Shown: positions 27,260 through 40,016, counted from the first letter of the stretch. The stretch: DNA of 64,000 bases from JBGPTK01 sp963797765 (GCA_963797765.1 CAWCQU010000002.1:1178001-1242000); one strand, 5' to 3'. Notes: generated by a model from the letters alone, not told the origin. A program made the numbers and translations.

Positions 27260-29764
27260 CTATTCATAGCGCAGCGCAACCATCGGATCGACGCTGGCCG
27301 CCTTCATCGCCGGCAAACCGCCCGCCACCAGAGTCACCACCGCAAGCAGCACCGCCGACGCCAAAAAAACAATCGGATCGCTGGCCTTCACACCATAAAG
27401 CAGAGACTGCACCAGCCGCCCAATCGCGTAGGCGCATGGCAGGCCAATCGCCAAGCCGATCAAAGTCATGCGAATCACGTCGCTCAAAATCAGCCACGAA
27501 ACATTTTTCTGGGTGGCGCCCAAAGCCATGCGAATTCCGATTTCGCGCGTGCGCCGCGCCACCACGTATGCCATTACTCCGTAAAGTCCAATTGCCGCCA
27601 GCAACGATGCCAACAGCGCCAGGCAGGTAGACAAGTACGTCACCAACCGGTCGGCATACACCGATTCGTCCACTTGCTCTTCCAGCGTCATCAGGTGGAA
27701 AACCGGCAGATTCGGATCGTACCCGGCAACCGTCTTGCGCAGCGCCGCGGCCATGGCGATCGGATCCTGCGATGTCCGCGTATATATGGTCGCCGAGCCC
27801 ACAGCCGGATCCTGCGAATAGGGAAAGTACATGAACGGCTCGAAGTGTTCGCGCACGTCGGCGCCTTTGCTGTTCTGCACCATGCCAACGATTTCGATGT
27901 CGAGATGGGTATCATTCCCGGAGCCCATGCCAAAGCGATGTCCCACCGCATTGCCGCCTTTCAGAAATCGCTTCGCGAACGCTTCGTTCACGATCGCAAC
28001 TTTCGGGCTCGTGGCTGTATCCGAATTGCTGAATTCGCGCCCGGCGATCAGCGCAGTGCCCATGGTCGAGAAATAATTGGGCCCCACATTGTTCCGCCAA
28101 ACGTCGGTGTTTTCGTTCTCCTGCGCTACGTAACCCTCCACGGTGATGTTCGAACTCGAGCTGCTCCCATCCAGCACCGGAATTTCCGCCAGGCTCACCG
28201 AGCGAATTCCCGGCAGCGCTGCGATGCCTTCGCGCAGCCGGTCGAAGAACGCGATGGTCTGAGTGGGCGTGTAGCGATTCGATTCCGGCTCCAGCGAAAA
28301 TTGGATCATGTGATCGGTGCGCAAGCCAAGATCCACCCGGTTCAAATTAATCAAGCTCTTCGCGAAAAGTCCCGCCCCGGCCAGCAGCACCGCCGTCAAG
28401 CCCACCTGCGAGATCATCAGCCACTTGCGCAAACGCACGTCGGCGGTGCTGCTCGAAGCGCTCGATCCCTGATCTTTCAGCACCGATTGCAAGCTGGCGC
28501 GCGTGGCGCGCAAAGCCGGAGCCAGTCCAAACAAGAATCCGGCAACAATGGAAAGTCCGATGGCGAAAGCCAGCACGCGTTGATCGAGGCGCGCTTCGAT
28601 TCCCAGCGCTCCCACATTCGCGGGAATCGAAGACACGATCGCCGCAAGCGTCCATTGAGCAACCAGCAATCCCAGCGCTCCGCCCGCCAGCGCCAGCAAC
28701 AGATTCTCCGTCAGCAACTGCCGCACCAACCTTCCGCGCCCAGCGCCCAGCGTCAAGCGCAAAGCCATTTCACGCTGCCGAGCCTCGCCCCGCGCGATCA
28801 AAAGACTCGCCAGGTTCGCGCAGGCAATCAGCAGCACCAGCACCACCATGGTCATCAAGAACAACAAAGGTCCTCGCGCATCGCGCTGCAGGATTTGCCG
28901 CCCGTTCACTCCCGGTTCCAGGAGCAAATGTTTGGCCAGGTAATTATTTTTCGATTCGCCCGACATCTTGAATTCCGTCGCTTGCTGCTCCAGTATCGGC
29001 CGGTAAATGGACGCAAGCCCGGCTACCGCTCTCGCCGGAGTCATCCCGGGTTTTAGCCGTCCCATCAGTGCCAGCCAGTTATCCTTGCGGTCCAGCAAGC
29101 CATCCCAGTTCGGGGTCATCAGCGCTTTCATCGTGACGGGAATGAAAATATTGGGAAGCTGTCCTAGCTGGATTCCGGTAAATCCCGCCTGCGAAACGCC
29201 CACGATCGTCAGCGACGTTCCATTCACGCTGATTTGCCGGTTCAAAACCGAAGGATCGTTGCCGAAGTGCCGCGTCCAGTATCCATAGCTCAAAACAGCC
29301 ACGGGATTCGCACCCGGCGCCGTCTCATCTTGCGAAGTGAGCAGGCGGCCGATCGCCGGGCGTACTCCCAAAACCTCGAAATAATTTCCCGAGACGAGTT
29401 CACCGAGAGCTCGTTCCGTCTGGCCTTGTCCCGAAACGCTCAAAGCAACGTCCAGCCGCGCGAGGACTCCCGAGAATACCTGGTTGCGGTCGCGCAAATC
29501 CTTGTACATGGGATAGGAAAAGGATTCCCCGGGATCGCCGTCACTCCGCGTGCGGCCGGGTTTCGGTCCCGGCGACTGCAGGATGACCAGTTCTTGAGGC
29601 CTTACAACGGGCAGCGAGCGGAACAGCACCTGGTCCGTGATCGAAAAAATCGCGGTGTTCGCGCCGATCCCCAGCGCGATCGTCAGAAAAGCCACCGCAG
29701 CCAGTCCGGGATTTTTCGCCAGCATTCGGAAGCCGTATCGCAAGTCCTGCCAAATGGTATCCAT
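27260..29764 (-). CDS. ADOP-family FtsX/MacB-like permease 1
   Basis: 834 residues. Starts directly with the FtsX-type entry helix (LRYGFRMLAKNPGLAAVAFL), without the cytoplasmic prefix domain found in other copies. A large periplasmic MacB_PCD domain follows, then helices around LLFLMTMVVLVLLIACANLA and REMALRLTLGAGRGRLVRQL; a second periplasmic domain, and the C-terminal set with REIGIRMALGATQKNVSW and the terminal DPMVALRYE. The two FtsX halves mark it as a duplicated permease carrying no ATPase domain. Such proteins are thought to export or sense peptides or antimicrobials, but their partner ATPases are unknown. It lies 21 bp behind the next permease in one operon. Confidence 0.9.
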   Translation of the reverse strand: MDTIWQDLRYGFRMLAKNPGLAAVAFLTIALGIGANTAIFSITDQVLFRSLPVVRPQELVILQSPGPKPGRTRSDGDPGESFSYPMYKDLRDRNQVFSGVLARLDVALSVSGQGQTERALGELVSGNYFEVLGVRPAIGRLLTSQDETAPGANPVAVLSYGYWTRHFGNDPSVLNRQISVNGTSLTIVGVSQAGFTGIQLGQLPNIFIPVTMKALMTPNWDGLLDRKDNWLALMGRLKPGMTPARAVAGLASIYRPILEQQATEFKMSGESKNNYLAKHLLLEPGVNGRQILQRDARGPLLFLMTMVVLVLLIACANLASLLIARGEARQREMALRLTLGAGRGRLVRQLLTENLLLALAGGALGLLVAQWTLAAIVSSIPANVGALGIEARLDQRVLAFAIGLSIVAGFLFGLAPALRATRASLQSVLKDQGSSASSSTADVRLRKWLMISQVGLTAVLLAGAGLFAKSLINLNRVDLGLRTDHMIQFSLEPESNRYTPTQTIAFFDRLREGIAALPGIRSVSLAEIPVLDGSSSSSNITVEGYVAQENENTDVWRNNVGPNYFSTMGTALIAGREFSNSDTATSPKVAIVNEAFAKRFLKGGNAVGHRFGMGSGNDTHLDIEIVGMVQNSKGADVREHFEPFMYFPYSQDPAVGSATIYTRTSQDPIAMAAALRKTVAGYDPNLPVFHLMTLEEQVDESVYADRLVTYLSTCLALLASLLAAIGLYGVMAYVVARRTREIGIRMALGATQKNVSWLILSDVIRMTLIGLAIGLPCAYAIGRLVQSLLYGVKASDPIVFLASAVLLAVVTLVAGGLPAMKAASVDPMVALRYE

Positions 29765-29785
29765 GGAGCTCCTATTCCGTAATTC

Positions 29786-32215
29786 CTATTCGTAGCGCAA
29801 CGCAATCATCGGATCCACTCGCATCGCCCGCCGCGCCGGAATGTAGCAGGCTAGCAGGGCGACCAGCGCAAGCAGGATCGCCACGCCGGAATACGTCAGC
29901 GGATCGGATGCCGTAACTCCGAACAGGAAACTCACCATCACTTTCGATGCTAAATAAGTAGCCACCGCGCCGATCGCAATCCCCCACAGCACCAGCCCCA
30001 ATCCCTCTTTCAAAACCATTCTCAGCACGTCTTCCAATTGCGCCCCCAGCGCCATGCGGATTCCGATTTCCTGTGTGCGCTGTGTCACCGAATACGAAAC
30101 CACGCCGTAGACTCCAATCGCGGAAATCAACAGAGCCAGCGCAGCCAGTATCCCCAGCAAAAGCGTGCGGAAACGCGGCTCCGCAATCGTGTCGCTCATC
30201 CCCTGTTCCATTGTGCGAATCTTCACCAGCGGCTGATCGGGATTGATCTGTTGCACCGCTTCGCGGAATTCCCCCACCAGTGCCAGCGGATCGCCTTCCC
30301 CGCGCAGCACCACCGAAACCTGCGTTACGGCCACAATTTCCGGCATCTGCGAATACGGAATATACATTTCCGAAATCGGATCGGTCGCCAGCGTTTGCTT
30401 TACGTCGCCCACCACCCCGATCACATCCATGTATGGAAACGATTTCTCCGGCAGCGCGCCCAACTGCAATTTCTGCCCGATCGGATTCACTCCCGGGAAA
30501 AATTGCTTCGCCATCGCCGCGTTGATCATCACCACATTCTGCGTGTTCGCCTGGTCCGCCTCGGTGAAGCTGCGCCCCGCCAGTAACGGGATTTCCAATG
30601 TCTTGAAATATCCTGGGCTGATCGCGCGGTACCCCGCCAGAATAAATTCTTTCGGATCCTTCGGAGGCCGCCCGGCGATATTGAAATGAATTTGCCCGCC
30701 GCCACCCGTGATCGGAAGCACCGACGCGGCTCCCACCGAATGCACCCCCGGCATCGCGTGCAGCCGCGAAAGAAGTTCATCGTAAAATTGCGTCTGCTTT
30801 TGCGGCGTGGAATAGGCCCGCGTCGAAAGCGGAATATCCACCACCAGCAATTTCTCCGGGTTAAATCCCGGCTTCACCGCTTCGAGGCGCAGAAAACTCT
30901 GGATCAGCAGTCCCGCTCCCACCAGCAGCACCATCGCCAGCGCCACTTCTGAAACCACCAGCACGCTGCGCAGTCGCACCGAATGCGATCCGCCCGACGA
31001 ACCTCGAGCCGTCTGGTTCAAAACATCGCGCAAATCGAGTTTCGCCGCATGCAGAGACGGCGCCAGGCCGAATACAATCCCGGTAAATAGCGAAAGCCCC
31101 GCCGTGAATAACAGCACGTCATAATTAATTTTCACTCCAGTGGCGAGCGGCAAACTATTTCCAGCAAGGCGCAGCAGCGATGCCAGCCCCAGCGCCGCGA
31201 AAATGATCGCCAGCACTCCTCCCGCCAGCGCAAGCAGCACGCTTTCCGTTAAAAGCTGCCGCACGATTCGCCCGCGGCCCGCTCCCAGAGCGGTGCGCAC
31301 CGCAATTTCCTTTCCCCGTCCCGTCGCTCGAGCCAGCAGCAAATTCGCAACGTTCGCGCAAGCAATCAGCAACACCAGGCCAACCGCCGCCAGCAGAATC
31401 AGCAACGCGGGCCGCGCATTCTGGATCAGCTGTTCGTGCATCAGATTGACGTTCGCGCCCACTCCCGTGTCGTAAAGCGGATACTGCTTCTCCAACCGCT
31501 GCGCGATCGTCGTCAATTCCGCCCGCGCCTGCTCCAGGCTCACTCCCGGCTTCAGACGCGCGATGGGGATAATTCCCGGGTGCCACGACCGGTCGTCCGG
31601 CAACGTTGTCGTCCACGGACCCATCGGAACAAAAACGTCCAGCGGCGGCTGATAAGAAAAATCCGCGGGAAGCACGCCCACTACCGTATACGGCTGGTTA
31701 TCCAGAGTGATGCTGGTTCCCAATATCGCTGGCGAACTGCCGAATCGCCGCTGCCACAGGCCATAACTGATCATCGCTACCGGCGTGCCGCCGGCCTTGT
31801 CTTCTTCCGCCAAAAACGTTCTTCCCAACACAGGCCGCACGCCCAGCAAATCAAAAAATGTCGCCGAGGCCATGCGCGAGGGCAATCGCTCCGGCTCGCC
31901 CGCTCCCGTCAATGTCAGGTTGGTTGCGCGCGAAGCTCCCACCAGTTCATACGAATGGCTTTGGTCCCGCCAATCGACGTAATTTTCGTAAGAAACGGAA
32001 AGTATGGGGAACTTGGCCCAGTGTTCCGTCAAAAATACCAGCCGGTCGGAATTCGGATACGGTAGCGGCTTCAACAGCACCGCGTTCACCACCGTAAAAA
32101 TCGCCGTGTTCGCTCCGATCCCCAGTGCCAACGTCAGCACCGCCACGATCGTGAATCCCGGCGACCGCAACAGCATTCGAATTCCGTATCGAATATCCTG
32201 CCAAAGCACTCCCAT
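29786..32215 (-). CDS. ADOP-family FtsX/MacB-like permease 2
   Basis: 809 residues, first gene of the two-permease operon. Entry helix IRYGIRMLLRSPGFTIVAVL with TLALGIGANTAIF, then the periplasmic domain (FFDLLGVRPVLGRTFLAEED), a central cluster with LVLLIACANVANLLLARATG and KEIAVRTALGAGRGRIVRQL, and the C-terminal cluster with QEIGIRMALGAQLEDVLRMV and DPMIALRYE. It lacks a prefix domain and a PadR partner. The gene pair diverges from the 32849 gene across a 630-bp gap. Confidence 0.9.
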   Translation of the reverse strand: MGVLWQDIRYGIRMLLRSPGFTIVAVLTLALGIGANTAIFTVVNAVLLKPLPYPNSDRLVFLTEHWAKFPILSVSYENYVDWRDQSHSYELVGASRATNLTLTGAGEPERLPSRMASATFFDLLGVRPVLGRTFLAEEDKAGGTPVAMISYGLWQRRFGSSPAILGTSITLDNQPYTVVGVLPADFSYQPPLDVFVPMGPWTTTLPDDRSWHPGIIPIARLKPGVSLEQARAELTTIAQRLEKQYPLYDTGVGANVNLMHEQLIQNARPALLILLAAVGLVLLIACANVANLLLARATGRGKEIAVRTALGAGRGRIVRQLLTESVLLALAGGVLAIIFAALGLASLLRLAGNSLPLATGVKINYDVLLFTAGLSLFTGIVFGLAPSLHAAKLDLRDVLNQTARGSSGGSHSVRLRSVLVVSEVALAMVLLVGAGLLIQSFLRLEAVKPGFNPEKLLVVDIPLSTRAYSTPQKQTQFYDELLSRLHAMPGVHSVGAASVLPITGGGGQIHFNIAGRPPKDPKEFILAGYRAISPGYFKTLEIPLLAGRSFTEADQANTQNVVMINAAMAKQFFPGVNPIGQKLQLGALPEKSFPYMDVIGVVGDVKQTLATDPISEMYIPYSQMPEIVAVTQVSVVLRGEGDPLALVGEFREAVQQINPDQPLVKIRTMEQGMSDTIAEPRFRTLLLGILAALALLISAIGVYGVVSYSVTQRTQEIGIRMALGAQLEDVLRMVLKEGLGLVLWGIAIGAVATYLASKVMVSFLFGVTASDPLTYSGVAILLALVALLACYIPARRAMRVDPMIALRYE

Positions 32216-32848
32216 AAATTTCCCTCCGGCTCTCTTACGAATGTTGGTAGCTGATTCCTATCCCCATAGACCGCTGCCGGGTTCGCATCGTAAGCATTCT
32301 TCCGGGAAATGTCTCTATTTCGGTGCTTGGCAAGTTCCAAATCATTCCTGTCAACTTTCCACCTCGCCGCACTTCCCACCAGCACACCCCACCCACGCAC
32401 TGCATAAGCCACGGCAGTTTCGATGCCGATACCGGACACCCTCTAAACTGCTGCAGCCATTTATATTAGCATCGCTCCAGGCGCTGTAATCTATCCCACT
32501 TTGCTCGCTTTTGGGATGCTCTTGTCGCTGAACCGGACATATCCGAAACTACGGAGTGCCCATCCTAACCCGTCTTTCGTTTCACTCCTTGGCTCTGTCC
32601 CAGATTTGAGATTGATTAGGTTCTTAGGTGGTCGGAGCTTCTAGAATCCGTGAGGCAACGCCGAGTAGGGGTGGTCGTGTAGCGCCACCCTTCCTCGCCC
32701 GACGAATTCTGTCGGGAGGGTGCCATCAGCGGGGACGAGTCAAATTGGGTCAGCGCTCACTCCTTATTGACTTTGCGGCTCACAGGGATAAATCTGTTGG
32801 TGCAATCCAGGCAAATTGCGTATCGAAAGGGAATCCAGGGATTCTTCA
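32216..32848. other. Intergenic region with degenerate repeats
   Basis: No convincing gene on either strand. It holds a decayed REP-A copy at about 32614-32646 (GGTGGTCGGAGCTTCTAGA, second arm lost) and a separate hairpin at about 32685-32721 with nested arms CACCCT/AGGGTG and CCCGAC/GTCGGG. Promoters for both divergent flanking genes must lie here but none stands out. Confidence 0.6.
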
Positions 32849-33700
32849 ATGCCGGTCTTTACATTGTCGCGCCTTCGCTTTCGAAAAATTCGGTTATCCC
32901 CGCCGTCCGCCATCGCCGCGCTCGGACTGGCAATTTTGATTCTTGCCTCGGCCATCGCAGCCACCCGCGCGCCGCAATCATCGCCTCAGGATTTGAAAGG
33001 GTCGAAACTAGCGGAAGGCGAGTACTCGTTGATCGAAGAAGGAAGCGGCGGTTCGTTTGGACCGCCCAATGAGGAAATCTACGATTTTCATGAGACATGG
33101 ACTCTTTTCCGGAGCGAAAAATCCACCTACGAAGTCACCGGCGAGCGGCGATATGAATCGCCCCAATACACGCCCCATAAAGAACGATTTTGGGTCCGGC
33201 TTTCTCGTGATTTCGGCCTTATGGCAGTGAAAGAATTTGCCAAACTGCGCTGGCTGCCCGGTTCCGGACCGTTGGGTTGCGAATTTCAACGCAGAAATCT
33301 TCATTGCATTTTCGAGGCAAAGGATCCACAACAAGCCCTCCAACTGGACGTCCCTGTGAAAGATCCCTGCGGATTTCTCTGGCCGGTTTCCCCGTTTTCG
33401 CTCAGCAGCGTGGTGCACGCCGCGGAGAAAGACCGCTACATTGCCACCCATATTCAATTGATCTCCATGGAGCAACCGGATGCGCAGAATCCGGTCCGTC
33501 CAAAAGTGATGGATGGCGAAATCCGCTATCTCGGCCGCGAAGAAATCACCGCAGCCCAGCAAAAATGGACTGCCGATAAATTCGAATTGCACGTCGCCAC
33601 CCACCCGAAACTTCTGATTTGGATGTCCCGCGAAGGAATTCTTGCTCGCTTTCCCCCGCCGATCCCTCGAAAACCCTTCCAAAAGAGCAACTCGAATTAA
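32849..33700 (+). CDS. Hypothetical exported or membrane-anchored protein
   Basis: 283 residues from ATG 32849; the frame extends 11 codons upstream to 32816 but the start there is less likely. A basic segment (RLRFRKIRLSP) is followed by one hydrophobic helix (SAIAALGLAILILASAIAA), a signal anchor or uncleaved signal. The rest is soluble: a region with EGEYSLIEEGSGGSFGPPNE, the paired Cys in PLGCEFQRRNLHCIFEA and the C-terminal RPKVMDGEIRYLGREEITAA. I do not recognise the family. The mostly beta-strand pattern of the middle part and the signal anchor suggest a periplasmic binding or lipid-related role, but that is a guess. Confidence 0.75.
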   Translation: MPVFTLSRLRFRKIRLSPPSAIAALGLAILILASAIAATRAPQSSPQDLKGSKLAEGEYSLIEEGSGGSFGPPNEEIYDFHETWTLFRSEKSTYEVTGERRYESPQYTPHKERFWVRLSRDFGLMAVKEFAKLRWLPGSGPLGCEFQRRNLHCIFEAKDPQQALQLDVPVKDPCGFLWPVSPFSLSSVVHAAEKDRYIATHIQLISMEQPDAQNPVRPKVMDGEIRYLGREEITAAQQKWTADKFELHVATHPKLLIWMSREGILARFPPPIPRKPFQKSNSN

Positions 33701-34013
33701 TCCGCTACCAAAAATTTCAGGATTTCTAACACGACAGCCAGACTGGATTTACGCATGAGGGACAAGAAATCACAACGTTCACAACCGAATGTAGGGGCCG
33801 GCTTCAGCCGCGCCCTTTTTTCTACGACAGGCACGCAGCTTACAACTACGATTTCGGTTTGATTTTCAACTTCTTAACAATCTCTATCGTTGATATGCAA
33901 GATCGCGTATACCCGCTTTTCCTCGGACGAAATCGGACCGCAAAGAAAGTTTCCCTTGCACCCGGAAACCAACAACCGTACACTACCCTCGGTTACCGAG
34001 CTAAGCGCCCAAC
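33701..34013. other. Intergenic region upstream of the PadR gene
   Basis: No ORF of substance. A GC-rich stretch near 33793-33820 (GTAGGGGCCGGCTTCAGCC) looks like a fragment of a repeat. The AT-rich segment at 33850-33900 is the most likely promoter area for the PadR-ADOP operon, but no clear -35/-10 pair is visible. Confidence 0.45.
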
Positions 34014-34349
34014 ATGAGCAAACCATCCGATCTCGTTCAAGGCACTCTGGACATGCTCCTGCTGAAAATCCTCGCCCTCGAGCCGCTCAATGGGTTCGCC
34101 GTCAGCGAGCGTCTGAAGCAAGTTTCGGGAGACGTGCTGCAGGTCAGCGATGGCTCGCTTTATCCCGCGCTGCACAAACTCGAGCAGGAAGGCTGGATTT
34201 CCTCCGAGTGGAAAACTACGGAAAACAATCGTCGCGCAAAATTCTATTCGCTCACGCGTCTGGGCCGCGGCCAACTCGAAAAAGAAGCGGAAAATTGGGG
34301 CCGCCTCTCCACGGCAATTTCACGGATCGTCAAGCTCAAGCAAGTGTGA
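34014..34349 (+). CDS. PadR-family transcriptional regulator (operon 1)
   Basis: 111 residues, a minimal PadR: LVQGTLDMLLLKILALEPLN and GFAVSERLKQVSG, the recognition region VSDGSLYPALHKLEQEGWIS, and the wing TTENNRRAKFYSLTRLGRGQ; a short C-terminal dimer helix follows. PadR proteins repress transporter or stress genes and release DNA on ligand binding. It sits 27 bp ahead of an ADOP permease gene, so it most likely represses that permease and itself. Confidence 0.92.
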   Translation: MSKPSDLVQGTLDMLLLKILALEPLNGFAVSERLKQVSGDVLQVSDGSLYPALHKLEQEGWISSEWKTTENNRRAKFYSLTRLGRGQLEKEAENWGRLSTAISRIVKLKQV

Positions 34350-34376
34350 TACCCGCGCCCGCATAAGGAGACGAAC

Positions 34377-37046
34377 ATGCGAACGGAACACTGGATTTAC
34401 ACAATACCGCTCAGGTTGCGTTCTTTGTTTCGCCGCCAGCAAGCGGACCACGATCTCGAACAGGAACTCCGCTACCACGTCGAGCTTAAAACCGAACAAT
34501 ACATCGCCAAGGGCTTCACGCAGCCAGAAGCGCGCCGCAAGGCTCTGCTCGAAATGGGCGGCGTCGAACAAACCAAGGAAATGTGCCGCGACACCCGCAA
34601 GGTAAACTGGATTCAGGATCTCACCCAGGACGTGCGCTACGGCCTGCGCATGTTGCGAAAATCTCCCGGGTTCACCGCCATCGCCATCCTCACTCTCGCT
34701 CTCGGAATCGGCGCCAATTCCACGATTTTTAGCTGGATCAATTCCACGCTTCTGAATCCCATCCCCGGCCTCGCACACGCGAACGAATTCACCGCGGTAT
34801 TCACCGGAACGGTCTCCAAGCCCAGCTCATTCTCCTATCCCGATTACGCCGATCTGCGCGACCGCAATCACAGTTTCTCCAGCTTCCTCGCGTTTTCACT
34901 GGAGCCCATGAACCTGACCGGCGAAGGAAAGCCGGAACGCGCCTGGGGCATGCTTACTTCGGCAAATTATTTTGAGGTGCTCGGCATACATCCCATTCTC
35001 GGCCGCGGTTTTCTGCCGTCAGAGGATGTAAATGCCGGCGGCGCTCCGGTGGTGGTGGTCAGCTATCGACTTTGGCAGACGCGCTACGGCGGCCGCGCAT
35101 CCCTGATCGGCCAGACCATTGCGATCAACCGTCATCCCTTTATGGTGATCGGAGTCGCTCCTCCCGTTTTTCAAGGTACTCAGACAGGACTCCGCTCCGA
35201 CCTTTGGATTCCGCTGGCAATGCAGACCGAAGCGACTCCCTATCCGAACTTGCTCAACGACCGCGCTGCCAAATGGCTTTTTGGCTTGGGTCGCCTAAAA
35301 CCAGGCGTGACGCGGGGACAAGCCCAAGCGGAAATGAGCTTGCTCTACAAACAGATTGCCGATCAGTTTCCCGATTCGCATAAAGGCGAAACCGCCATGA
35401 CGCTCCATCCCCTTTGGCGCGCTCCTTACACTTCCAATTATTATCTGCACACGATTCTGGCTCTGCTGATGGCAATCGCCGGCGTCGTTCTGCTGCTGGC
35501 ATGCGCGAACGTGGCGAATCTCTTGCTTGTCCGCTCGATCGGCCGCCGCCGTGAAATGGCGATTCGTCTTTCACTCGGCGCCACCAGATGGCGGCTGGTA
35601 CGCCAACTTCTGGTGGAGAGCCTGATCTTCGCCTTATGCGGCGGCGCTGTAGCAATGTGCTTCACGCTGTGGACCGCCGGGATGCTTTCGAAATTCATTC
35701 CCCCAAGCTCGGTTCCCATTTCCATGAACATCCAGGTGGATCGCTCTGTCTTGCTCGCAACGCTTTTGATTTCGCTTATCACCGGCGCGGTCTTCGGCAT
35801 CCTTCCCACGCTGCGTTCGTCGAGCCTCCAGCCCGTCTCTGTGTTGAAGGACGAAGCAGGAAATGTGGCCGGAGGGCGCCACAAGGCCCGGCTTTCCAGC
35901 TTTCTCGTGATTGCGCAAATCGCTCTTTCTCTTCTGCTGCTGGTCTCTGCCGGTCTGTTCATTCGCAGTTTTCAAAAGGCCCAGCAATTTGATCCCGGCT
36001 TCAATCCGCACCATGTGCTGATCGCGTCCTACGATCTTTCCGGCTCCGGCTACACAGCCGCGCAAGGCACCGAATTCAATCGCCAGCTCCAGGCGAAGCT
36101 TCTAGCGCTCCCCGGCGTTCAGTCCGCCGCGTTGGCCACCTGGGCGCCTCTCGGCTTCTACACCAGTTCCACGGAAGTGCAGGCCGAAGGCTATGTGGCC
36201 CAGCCGCACGAATCGTTGAACACCGAGGAAGCCTCTGTCGGCCCCGATTACTTCAAAACCATGCAAATTTCCCTGGCGGCCGGGCGTGAATTCGGAGTTC
36301 AGGACGGCGAAAAATCGGAGTCAGTCGCGATCGTGAACCAAAAATTCGCGGATACCTATTGGCCGCGGCAGGATGCCCTCGGCAGACGAATCCTTGCAGA
36401 TGGAATTTGGCGGCGGGTAATCGGCGTTGCGCGGACGACGGACTATGACGAGATCGGAGAAAAGCCGAGATCGTTCGTCTATTTCCCGATTCTTCAAAAC
36501 TATTATCCCGGAATGACCATGCACGTCCGCGTTGCCGGCGATCCGCTCGCCTTTGAGCCCACAGTCGAGAAAGCGATCCACGAGCTGGACGCCGGTCTTC
36601 CGGTCTTCGACGTTGCCGATCTGGATTGGCGCATCAATCTGAACACCACCAATCAGCGCCTGGCCGGAACGTTCGTCGGCGCCTTCGGTATTCTCGCGCT
36701 GATCCTCGCATCCGTGGGAATTTACGGCGTACTTTCCTACACCACGCGTCAACGCACGCACGAAATTGGAGTGCGCATGGCCCTCGGCGCCAATACCAGC
36801 GATGTATTTGGTTTGGTGCTGCGCCAGGGAGCGAAATTCGTGTTGGCCGGCGTAACCATCGGGTTGATTGCGTCCCTGGCGCTAACTCGTGTCCTATCGA
36901 GCGAACTTTTCGGCGTAACGTCCACCGACCCCCTGACCTTTGCGGGTGTCGCGGCTCTGCTCACGATCGTTGCACTCGCCGCATGCTACATCCCCGCGCG
37001 TCGCGCAATGAACGTCGATCCCATGGTCGCACTCCGCTACGAATAG
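34377..37046 (+). CDS. ADOP-family FtsX/MacB-like permease 3 (with prefix domain)
   Basis: 889 residues. The first 85 form the cytoplasmic ADOP prefix domain (LRSLFRRQQADHDLEQELRY, RRKALLEMGGVEQTKEMCRD), then the entry helix YGLRMLRKSPGFTAIAILTL, two periplasmic domains and the FtsX clusters with LLLACANVANLLLVRSIG, REMAIRLSLGATRWRLVRQL and HEIGVRMALGANTSDVFGLV; it ends DPMVALRYE. The prefix domain resembles a membrane-proximal regulatory module and could contact the PadR protein or an ATPase; neither is shown. It follows the PadR gene with a 27-bp gap. Confidence 0.92.
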   Translation: MRTEHWIYTIPLRLRSLFRRQQADHDLEQELRYHVELKTEQYIAKGFTQPEARRKALLEMGGVEQTKEMCRDTRKVNWIQDLTQDVRYGLRMLRKSPGFTAIAILTLALGIGANSTIFSWINSTLLNPIPGLAHANEFTAVFTGTVSKPSSFSYPDYADLRDRNHSFSSFLAFSLEPMNLTGEGKPERAWGMLTSANYFEVLGIHPILGRGFLPSEDVNAGGAPVVVVSYRLWQTRYGGRASLIGQTIAINRHPFMVIGVAPPVFQGTQTGLRSDLWIPLAMQTEATPYPNLLNDRAAKWLFGLGRLKPGVTRGQAQAEMSLLYKQIADQFPDSHKGETAMTLHPLWRAPYTSNYYLHTILALLMAIAGVVLLLACANVANLLLVRSIGRRREMAIRLSLGATRWRLVRQLLVESLIFALCGGAVAMCFTLWTAGMLSKFIPPSSVPISMNIQVDRSVLLATLLISLITGAVFGILPTLRSSSLQPVSVLKDEAGNVAGGRHKARLSSFLVIAQIALSLLLLVSAGLFIRSFQKAQQFDPGFNPHHVLIASYDLSGSGYTAAQGTEFNRQLQAKLLALPGVQSAALATWAPLGFYTSSTEVQAEGYVAQPHESLNTEEASVGPDYFKTMQISLAAGREFGVQDGEKSESVAIVNQKFADTYWPRQDALGRRILADGIWRRVIGVARTTDYDEIGEKPRSFVYFPILQNYYPGMTMHVRVAGDPLAFEPTVEKAIHELDAGLPVFDVADLDWRINLNTTNQRLAGTFVGAFGILALILASVGIYGVLSYTTRQRTHEIGVRMALGANTSDVFGLVLRQGAKFVLAGVTIGLIASLALTRVLSSELFGVTSTDPLTFAGVAALLTIVALAACYIPARRAMNVDPMVALRYE

Positions 37047-37107
37047 AAATTGAAAACGCCCGTGCCAAACTTATTCAGCGAAGCTTCCGGTCCTGGTCTG
37101 AGATTGC

Positions 37108-37180
37108 TAGGTTTTTAGGGGGTCGGAGCTTCAGCTCCGACATTAGACTTTGCAAGAAAAGCGGGCTTTAGCCCCTGAAG
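37108..37180 (+). repeat. REP-A element, copy 4
   Basis: Full copy with TTTTTAGGGG lead and both palindromes, located just past the ADOP stop codon and ahead of the lon terminator in the convergent gap. Confidence 0.9.
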
Positions 37181-37275
37181 CTCTAAGCAGAAGGTTCGTC
37201 ACCATGCGACGCAGCGGTTACCCAGCGAAGCGTTCCGTTGAAAGACAAAGTCTCAACTGAGGCTAAGAATCGAGC

Positions 37276-37309
37276 AAAAAAAAGCCCCCAGGCCGGAGCC
37301 TGAGGGCTT
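37276..37309 (-). terminator. Rho-independent terminator of lon
   Basis: On the minus strand AAGCCCTCAGGC and GCCTGGGGGCTT pair with one mismatch around a 4-nt loop, and TTTTTT follows. It lies about 55 bp past the lon stop codon. Confidence 0.88.
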
Positions 37310-37364
37310 GATCAACGATCTTGATTCGTTTGCGCTCTCTTCACTTCTTCGAGAGCGTTTTCAG

Positions 37365-39776
<2,412 letters not shown>

Positions 39777-39887
39777 CGTTTTACCCCCAGGCCCTTATTA
39801 CGATGAGCAAATCAAACGCCACAAGTATAGATGCTGCAAAGATAGAATTGGGTTCTTGATCATTCTGTGTTGCTATCAAGTTTGTTT

Positions 39888-39915
39888 AGTGTAACATACT
39901 AAAGAATGAAGTCAA
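39888..39915 (-). promoter_or_regulatory. Predicted sigma-70 promoter of lon with overlapping inverted repeat
   Basis: Minus strand TTGACT, 16 nt, TACACT. A 19-bp inverted repeat (TTTAGT, 7 nt, ACTAAA; 39885-39903) overlaps the -10 element and looks like an operator. The leader would be about 105 nt. No CIRCE-type heat-shock repeat is seen. Confidence 0.6.
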
Positions 39916-40016
39916 GCCACGTAAACCGCTAACACAGAACAATTTAGCAATAATCAAGAACACCGCAACGGCCTCTATCTATCAGATTTAATAACACTTC
40001 GGCTGCCGCGGATTCC

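Noticed and set aside
27674..29056. 460-codon plus-strand frame
   Set aside because: Antisense to ADOP permease 1, with low-complexity shadow composition.
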